Source of the DNA: an uncultured Lachnospiraceae bacterium
GTDB lineage: Bacteria; Bacillota; Clostridia; Lachnospirales; Lachnospiraceae
Assembly (NCBI GenBank): GCA_947630695.1
Contig: CANRIM010000018.1
Coordinates: forward strand, 1 to 46,040
Length of the DNA stretch: 46,040 bases
Reading direction: 5' to 3'
Position numbers and translations under genes: made by a program. Below the pieces are notes generated by a model. It was not told the DNA's origin and made no database searches. It saw nothing but the letters and a program-made list of their open reading frames with translations. Of the stretch, positions 40,825-46,040 are shown piece after piece (position 1 is the first letter of the stretch; each line of letters opens with the position of its first letter).

Positions 40825-42648
40825 ATGAACATAAAGCAGTTTGTTAATAAGTTGCTAAAAATATCAGATGATCTAACAAGCATCGAAAAGGCGTTGGTTT
40901 GCACTTTTGCCAACAGAATTGCTGTTGACACTAATAATAGTCAGTGGTTAAGGAACTACTTGTCAGATATTGACTATTCCATTGTGGATAAGGTTAACCA
41001 AATCACAGAGTGTAACTTATCACTAAATGAACTTGTTTCTATATTTGAGATGCTTGTTCCTCAAAGCGAGAAGAAGGAAAAAGGTGTAGTATATACACCT
41101 GAGGCCATAACACGATATATTGTAAGCAATACGCTAAACTGTGATAGAATCCCTACCGTGCTTGATCCTTCGTGTGGCTGTGGTGCCTTTCTGGTTGCTT
41201 CTGCCGAGTATATACACGAAAGATACGGTGTTTCATATTCTGAGATAATATCTTCTTACCTATATGGTGTTGATATAGATAGCAATGCAATTGGTAGAAT
41301 CAAATCCTTGCTATCTTTAGTTGTACTCATGAACGGTGAAGAAGAAACGTGCAAGTTTAATTTTATATGTGCAGATGCGCTCGATCAGAATACTTACGAT
41401 AGGCTTTATAAAATGCGCACGAATGGATTTGATTGTGTAGTAGGTAATCCGCCGTATGTTCGTAATAAAAACATGAATTCGGGCACGAAGAATCGCCTTG
41501 CAAATTGGACATCGTCATCTATCGGCAATGTTGATTTATACATTCCTTTTTTTGAGATAGGCATTAAACTGCTTTCATATAACGGCAAACTCGGATATAT
41601 TTCCCCGAACAGTTATCTGCAAGCCGTAAACGGAAGAAATCTCAGAAAGTATTTTTCAACTGAACAATATCAGATAAAAATCATTGACTTTAGAGATAGT
41701 CAGGTTTTTGAGAATGTTACAAGCTATACTTGCATTACTCTTGTGGATAAATCTATTGAAACTGATACTATCAAGTATTTAAGATTAAATGAAACTAACA
41801 CATTAGAAAAGCATATATTTTCCGAGTATCATTACTTGGATTTCCCGGATGGAAAACCGTGGAGAATGCGAGAAAGAAGTATAGATGAAGTGATCTATAA
41901 GCTCGAATCCTCAGGAACTCCATTATCAAACTGGAAAATTTGTAACGGGCTTGCTACATTGAAAAATGATATTTACTTTTTTACTCCCATAAAAGAGGAC
42001 AATACTTATTATTTCAGAGAATATAACAATAAGATTTATAAAATAGAGAAAAAGCTCTGCATCAAGGTTGCAAAGCCAAACATTATCAAAAGCGAAACAG
42101 AGCTGAAGAATAAAATGGAAATTGCCATTTTCCCATATACTCATACAGATAATGTATATCAGCTTATTGAGGAAAATGTTTTTCAATCTTCTTTTCCCGA
42201 AGCATATAACTTTCTTAGTGAATATAGGTCAATATTGCTTAACAGGGACAAAGGACATGGAAACTATCCAGCCTGGTATGCTTATGGAAGAACTCAGGGT
42301 ATGAATAATTTTGGAAAGAAACTCCTTATTCCTTACATAAGCGGAAGTCCTGTTGCTGTTTTATCTTTAGATCCCGATGTATTATTCTACTGCGGATATG
42401 CTCTGCTTTCAGAGGATACGGAGGAGTTGAGAATACTTAAAGTTTTTCTCGAATCAGAAGCATTCTGGTATTATATCTTTCACACAAGCAAGCCATACTC
42501 CAAGGGATATATGGCTTTTGCTAAGAATTACATTGCGAATTTTACAATACCTGAGCTTTCTGAAGAAGAGAAAGCATATTTATTGGATTCGCATACAGTG
42601 GAGGAACTGAATAATTTTGTATGGAACAAGTACGGCATATCTTTATAA
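40825..42648 (+). CDS. N6-adenine DNA methyltransferase (companion of the type IIG enzyme)
   Basis: A 607-residue DNA methyltransferase. After a ~85-residue helical N terminus come KGVVYTPEAITRYIV, motif I VLDPSCGCGAFLV (D114; the usual GSG is GCG) and VDIDSNAI, then motif IV GNPPYV (N208). The C-terminal 300 residues look like a recognition domain with KICNGLATLKND. There is no nuclease motif. The original Eco57I system also pairs a bifunctional enzyme with a separate methyltransferase, so this gene probably protects the strand or site the first enzyme does not. ATG 40825 lies one base after the upstream stop, so translation is coupled; ATG 40810 would overlap. A+T-rich, like its neighbours. 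Confidence 0.87.
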   Translation: MNIKQFVNKLLKISDDLTSIEKALVCTFANRIAVDTNNSQWLRNYLSDIDYSIVDKVNQITECNLSLNELVSIFEMLVPQSEKKEKGVVYTPEAITRYIVSNTLNCDRIPTVLDPSCGCGAFLVASAEYIHERYGVSYSEIISSYLYGVDIDSNAIGRIKSLLSLVVLMNGEEETCKFNFICADALDQNTYDRLYKMRTNGFDCVVGNPPYVRNKNMNSGTKNRLANWTSSSIGNVDLYIPFFEIGIKLLSYNGKLGYISPNSYLQAVNGRNLRKYFSTEQYQIKIIDFRDSQVFENVTSYTCITLVDKSIETDTIKYLRLNETNTLEKHIFSEYHYLDFPDGKPWRMRERSIDEVIYKLESSGTPLSNWKICNGLATLKNDIYFFTPIKEDNTYYFREYNNKIYKIEKKLCIKVAKPNIIKSETELKNKMEIAIFPYTHTDNVYQLIEENVFQSSFPEAYNFLSEYRSILLNRDKGHGNYPAWYAYGRTQGMNNFGKKLLIPYISGSPVAVLSLDPDVLFYCGYALLSEDTEELRILKVFLESEAFWYYIFHTSKPYSKGYMAFAKNYIANFTIPELSEEEKAYLLDSHTVEELNNFVWNKYGISL

Positions 42649-42759
42649 GAAAATGATCCGGCAAATGATGCAAAACCTTTTTTGGAAGACATTTAATCAA
42701 ATATGTGTATTGAGATCAACAGTTAATTATTCAGTCATAGGATTGAGAGAAAAAGTAAT

Positions 42760-42786
42760 ATGAAAGAAAAAGAGTGCAAAGAATGA
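42760..42786 (+). CDS. possible 8-codon leader ORF coupled to the SIR2 gene
   Basis: ATG at 42760 opens an eight-residue frame (MKEKECKE) whose TGA at 42784-42786 overlaps the SIR2 start codon (ATGA). A weak GAGAG site lies upstream. The SIR2 gene itself has no strong ribosome binding site, so translation of this short frame could load ribosomes on it. Real translation is unproven. Confidence 0.3.
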   Translation: MKEKECKE

Positions 42787-45749
42787 TTATGTATGAGAAT
42801 GAACTGAAAAGAATACTTGATGCTTCACAAAATAATGCGTTATCCTTCTTTGTTGGAGCGGGAGTATCTGCGTTGTCAGACGCTCCGACATGGAAAGCTT
42901 TGATTGACTCCATCTGTGATAAACTGGGGCGTGAAAAGAAGGACAACTATTCCTCAGATGAATATCTTCAAATACCCCAAATGTTTTATTATTCGTTGGG
43001 AGAAAACAAATCAGAATACAACAGATTTGTTAAGGAACAATTGCATTCTGCCGATTTGAAGCCCAATGACATTCATCACGAAATGCTTGAGTTAAACCCA
43101 GCATCTTTTATAACGACCAATTATGATACACTAATCGAAGATTCGGCTCTGCAGCATTGCCAAAGCTATAAAGCTGTGGCTTGCGACGGAAATGTCCCTA
43201 AAATATATGGCGACAGATTTATTCTCAAAGTCCACGGGGATTTCTTAAATAATAATTTTGTCCTTAAAGAGGAAGATTATCTAAACTATAGCGAGAACTT
43301 TAAACTTATAGAAACGCTCACGAAATCTATTTTTTCAACTAATACTGTTGTTTTCATTGGATATGGATTGAATGACTATAACATAAAATTAATAGTCAAC
43401 TGGGCTAAATCGTTGCTTAAAGACAATTTTTTGGAACCAATTTTTATTTACACCGGCGATCACAAATTATCAGAGGAAGAATTGATTTATCACAAGTCAA
43501 AAGGGCTCTCAGTAATAGAGTGGTATAAATTGGTTTCTCACGCGGATGAATACTTGCCTCGATATAAAGCGTTTTTTGATGCTTTGAAAAAACTTTCTAA
43601 ATCATCCCCTGAGGGAAAAACCGAAGATGAAGCATTTGAAATCTTATACAACTTATTGAAGCCGCTAAACAAACTTTATGCACTTCGCAAAGGAGATGTT
43701 TCCAAAAGAATACCTTCCCGCGTCAGAATAGCAGAAGATGGTGTGATACATCTTTCAAAAGATGATGTAATTTTGAAAAAATTCTTTGACATCAACCAAA
43801 TGACAGAAGATCAGAAAAACAGTTTAGAGGAAGACGTATTAGATAAGTATTATTGTATTCTTGAGGTATTTAAAAAGGCGAGAATTTTGGAAGTTGAAGA
43901 TGGTCACAAGTATCGGCTTTTCATTGAAAATGCGCCATTCGCCGACAGAAACTGTATTCAGTTTGACTATACATCAATGTGCGAGTTTTGCGCTAAAAAA
44001 TACACTTCTATCGAAAAAAACTATAAGAAAGCTTTTTATCTCTCTCATCTAAAGCGGTATGACGAAGCATTTTTTCTGTTTTCCGAAGTTGCGAAACAGG
44101 CTTTTAAAGATAACAACTATTTGTTTTACTATCTTGCAGAATCAAATTGCATAAGCTTGCGAACAATTATAAGAAACGCTAATCAATGGTATCGCTGCTA
44201 TGATCTTTCGGAAGTTGAATCTTTGTCCCCAAACGATTTAGAAGTTGAGGATTTATTCCGCCGTTTACCTGTCGAATTCCGTAATACCTATGATAACCTT
44301 AAAGATATTCATAGCGCTAATATGCTTTATAAGTATTCGTATGAGGCATTTATTGACGGACAGAAGCTTCAAAATGCTATTGAATCAAGATCTACAGAAT
44401 TTGGATTAACGAGTAGTGGCAAGGCAATTTGTAAAATAAATGATTATTTGCATTTTTTACAAGGCAACGGCATTATTGCAGCGGTATTTACTGAATACAA
44501 AAGCACTGTCAAAAACCTTATGTCGTTATTAGTTTATAAGTATTCCACTCAAGGCAAAAAAGTACTACATGACCAACCATTTCCTTTTGGGGTCGGAGAT
44601 ATAATCCATTTTGATGAAATTGATTTTTATTGTTTTATAGATTGTTTTAGTGACAAAGAAATCCGTGCTCTTTTTAGCAAATATCATGTCGAAACGATAG
44701 AATTTGAGAACATGGATCGTGTTGAGACGTCTGTAAACAATCTGCTGGATTATTATGATTATGCGGTTAAGCATTCGAAAAACAATGTTGATGTACTTGG
44801 TTTGCAAACACAGATTAAGAACTGTGTTTCATTGCTTCGGTATATTAATATTTCACAAGGTTTGGTTGATAAAGTTGTCAAGTTTATTCTTACACACGAG
44901 TTTCGAGACTTTTTTATAAATGACAAAGTTATTTTTATTGATTCGCAACTAAAACGCAGGAAAATGTATAGTGATGTTACAGCCAAAACGATTGAAGACG
45001 CTCTAATCTCGTATATCGATAAACACATTGCTGCAGTGGAAAGCGGCAAACAATTTGATCTTCCATCAACAAGTTCAGGCATCAATTATTTCAGCTTGGT
45101 TCATTTTATCTTTCCTTCAGAGGACGAACACGTTTCACGCCGTCTTTCTATGAGAGTTTCAAAAATTTTGAAGAAAAAACTTACTCCCATGTATTCTCAA
45201 ATAACCAAGCACTACTTTGGATACGTTTCTACGTATCAGAAGAAACGGTTGTTATCATGGGCTAACAAACAGATTGTCAGTAGTTTTAACTTCGATTTAT
45301 TCACTATGCTTGTTATGTGCGATGCACGTATTAGCTTGACCGCAAAAAAACAGCTCAAGTTATTTTTGAATAATAAAATAGAGTTAGAGAAGGCCAATGA
45401 AAACAGCGATAAGGGTATTGTTGTATATCCTATAAATAAACCTTTTGAGGAATTAGATCAAGTAGGATATTGGTGTCTAATCAAAGTGCTACGAGCAAAG
45501 GATTTCAAAGAGTTTATTGGCAATAGCCCTGCTTTTGATTTTTACTGTCAATATACGAAGTTTGATTTTAACCGATTTGAAGTTTCGTGGTTGCTCAATC
45601 TTTATCCACACACATTGAAAGAAATTGCAAAAAACAAAACAGTTAAGGATAAAATACGCAATGCAATTGCCGCTGAACTGAAAAATAAAGCTTTAGTGGA
45701 AGCTGATGCGGAGAGGTTACAAAACATTCTTATAGAGCACTTTTGTTAG
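42783..45749 (+). CDS. SIR2-domain defence effector (DSR-like)
   Basis: A 988-989-residue cytoplasmic protein. The N-terminal ~270 residues form a SIR2 domain: FFVGAGVSALSDAPTW (NAD-binding GAGxS), FITTNYDTLIED with Asn113, LKVHGDFL with His151, and VVFIGYGLNDYNIK. The Asn and His positions closely match the catalytic pair of anti-phage SIR2 NADases such as ThsA. The remaining ~700 residues are helical and repeat-like, with segments such as KAFYLSHLKRYDEAFFLFSEV, and contain no recognisable known domain. The size and plan resemble defence-associated sirtuins DSR1 and DSR2, which deplete NAD when the C-terminal part senses a phage protein. The start at 42783 overlaps an 8-codon upstream frame; 42789 is possible. 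A 134-base gap to the methyltransferase has no clear terminator, so it may share that transcript. Confidence 0.8.
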   Translation: MIMYENELKRILDASQNNALSFFVGAGVSALSDAPTWKALIDSICDKLGREKKDNYSSDEYLQIPQMFYYSLGENKSEYNRFVKEQLHSADLKPNDIHHEMLELNPASFITTNYDTLIEDSALQHCQSYKAVACDGNVPKIYGDRFILKVHGDFLNNNFVLKEEDYLNYSENFKLIETLTKSIFSTNTVVFIGYGLNDYNIKLIVNWAKSLLKDNFLEPIFIYTGDHKLSEEELIYHKSKGLSVIEWYKLVSHADEYLPRYKAFFDALKKLSKSSPEGKTEDEAFEILYNLLKPLNKLYALRKGDVSKRIPSRVRIAEDGVIHLSKDDVILKKFFDINQMTEDQKNSLEEDVLDKYYCILEVFKKARILEVEDGHKYRLFIENAPFADRNCIQFDYTSMCEFCAKKYTSIEKNYKKAFYLSHLKRYDEAFFLFSEVAKQAFKDNNYLFYYLAESNCISLRTIIRNANQWYRCYDLSEVESLSPNDLEVEDLFRRLPVEFRNTYDNLKDIHSANMLYKYSYEAFIDGQKLQNAIESRSTEFGLTSSGKAICKINDYLHFLQGNGIIAAVFTEYKSTVKNLMSLLVYKYSTQGKKVLHDQPFPFGVGDIIHFDEIDFYCFIDCFSDKEIRALFSKYHVETIEFENMDRVETSVNNLLDYYDYAVKHSKNNVDVLGLQTQIKNCVSLLRYINISQGLVDKVVKFILTHEFRDFFINDKVIFIDSQLKRRKMYSDVTAKTIEDALISYIDKHIAAVESGKQFDLPSTSSGINYFSLVHFIFPSEDEHVSRRLSMRVSKILKKKLTPMYSQITKHYFGYVSTYQKKRLLSWANKQIVSSFNFDLFTMLVMCDARISLTAKKQLKLFLNNKIELEKANENSDKGIVVYPINKPFEELDQVGYWCLIKVLRAKDFKEFIGNSPAFDFYCQYTKFDFNRFEVSWLLNLYPHTLKEIAKNKTVKDKIRNAIAAELKNKALVEADAERLQNILIEHFC

Positions 45750-45800
45750 GGGGGAGTTCTTTCTTTAAGATGCTAAATGAATTACTGTGGAGAGATAATT

Positions 45801-45983
45801 ATGCAAAAAACATCTATCCGATTTTTTGAAGATATACCGGTGCGCGCTGTTTGGGATGAAGAAAGCTCCAAATGGTGGTTTTGTGCTGTGGATATCGCCG
45901 AGGCGCTGACCAAAAGCAAAAATCCGCGTTCGTACTGGAACAAAATCAAAATTCGAAAAAATGTGAATATTCTTGTGCGATGA
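45801..45983 (+). pseudogene. BRO-N antirepressor-like fragment with early stop
   Basis: The 60-residue frame starts after GGAGAG and shows the N-terminal half of a BRO-N domain: TSIRFFEDIPVRAVWDEESS, KWWFCAVDIAEAL and NPRSYWNKIK. Intact BRO-N domains run to about 100 residues; here a TGA at 45981 ends the frame just after YWNKIKIRKN. A second frame continues open to the window end but does not restore the family pattern that I can see. The domain is typical of prophage antirepressors and DNA-damage-inducible regulators. It is probably a decayed gene at the island's right side. A short functional protein cannot be excluded. Confidence 0.6.
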
Positions 45984-45992
45984 AATCGCACT

Positions 45993-46040
45993 TCCGGAAA
46001 TCTGGAAATCAGATGTCCGGAAGGCGGAAATCATCAGATG
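45993..46040 (+). repeat. two imperfect ~24-base direct repeats at the window end
   Basis: Units 45993-46015 and 46016-46040 both begin TCCGGAA and end with GGAAATCA followed by ATG or TCAGATG. The window ends at the second copy, so more copies may follow. Confidence 0.5.

Overview
The window looks like a chromosome segment of an anaerobic Gram-positive bacterium of the Bacillota, most likely class Clostridia. The grounds are strong AGGAGG-type ribosome binding sites, sigma-A-like promoters, an oxygen-sensitive class III ribonucleotide reductase, a tandem glycine riboswitch, LCP/sugar-transferase envelope genes and a sortase-type SPKTG wall anchor. The genus cannot be fixed from the sequence alone. 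I saw no rRNA, tRNA, CRISPR array or complete insertion sequence.

Bases 1-25200 are core chromosome of moderate G+C. In order: murA (cell wall); a coupled zinc-peptidase/DUF624 membrane pair; xylB; a solitary sugar-importer ATPase (ugpC/msmK type); glgB with an SPFH membrane protein; an envelope operon of sugar phosphotransferase, LCP ligase and azlCD; an HtrA/DegP protease behind a direct-repeat promoter; nrdD-nrdG with paired NrdR boxes; a glycine/alanine:cation symporter behind a tandem glycine riboswitch and terminator; typA; an SSB-like protein with two apparent OB-type halves behind a structured leader; dapB; and gpmI. Most transcription units end in clear intrinsic terminators.

Bases 25250-36171 form one tightly packed unit. 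Two different MutS-like ATPases, both lacking the mismatch-reading domains, overlap by a few bases. The second overlaps the start of a 2571-residue secreted subtilase with a dockerin-like pair, a cohesin-like segment, seven Big_3-type repeats and an SPKTG wall anchor.

Bases 36172-46040 are visibly more A+T-rich and look acquired. After a 378-base non-coding junction holding a 50-base hairpin and a REP-like palindrome come a transposon protein TnpV, a DUF6088/AbiEi-like regulator with a palindromic operator in its promoter, an Eco57I-type restriction-modification protein with a PD-DAK nuclease motif, a second adenine methyltransferase, a 989-residue SIR2-domain protein resembling defence-associated sirtuins, and a short broken BRO-N antirepressor-like gene. 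I read this as a mobile anti-phage island that joins DNA restriction to a probable NAD-depleting abortive-infection effector. It is the most likely place for an undescribed system. The MutS pair with its protease is the second.
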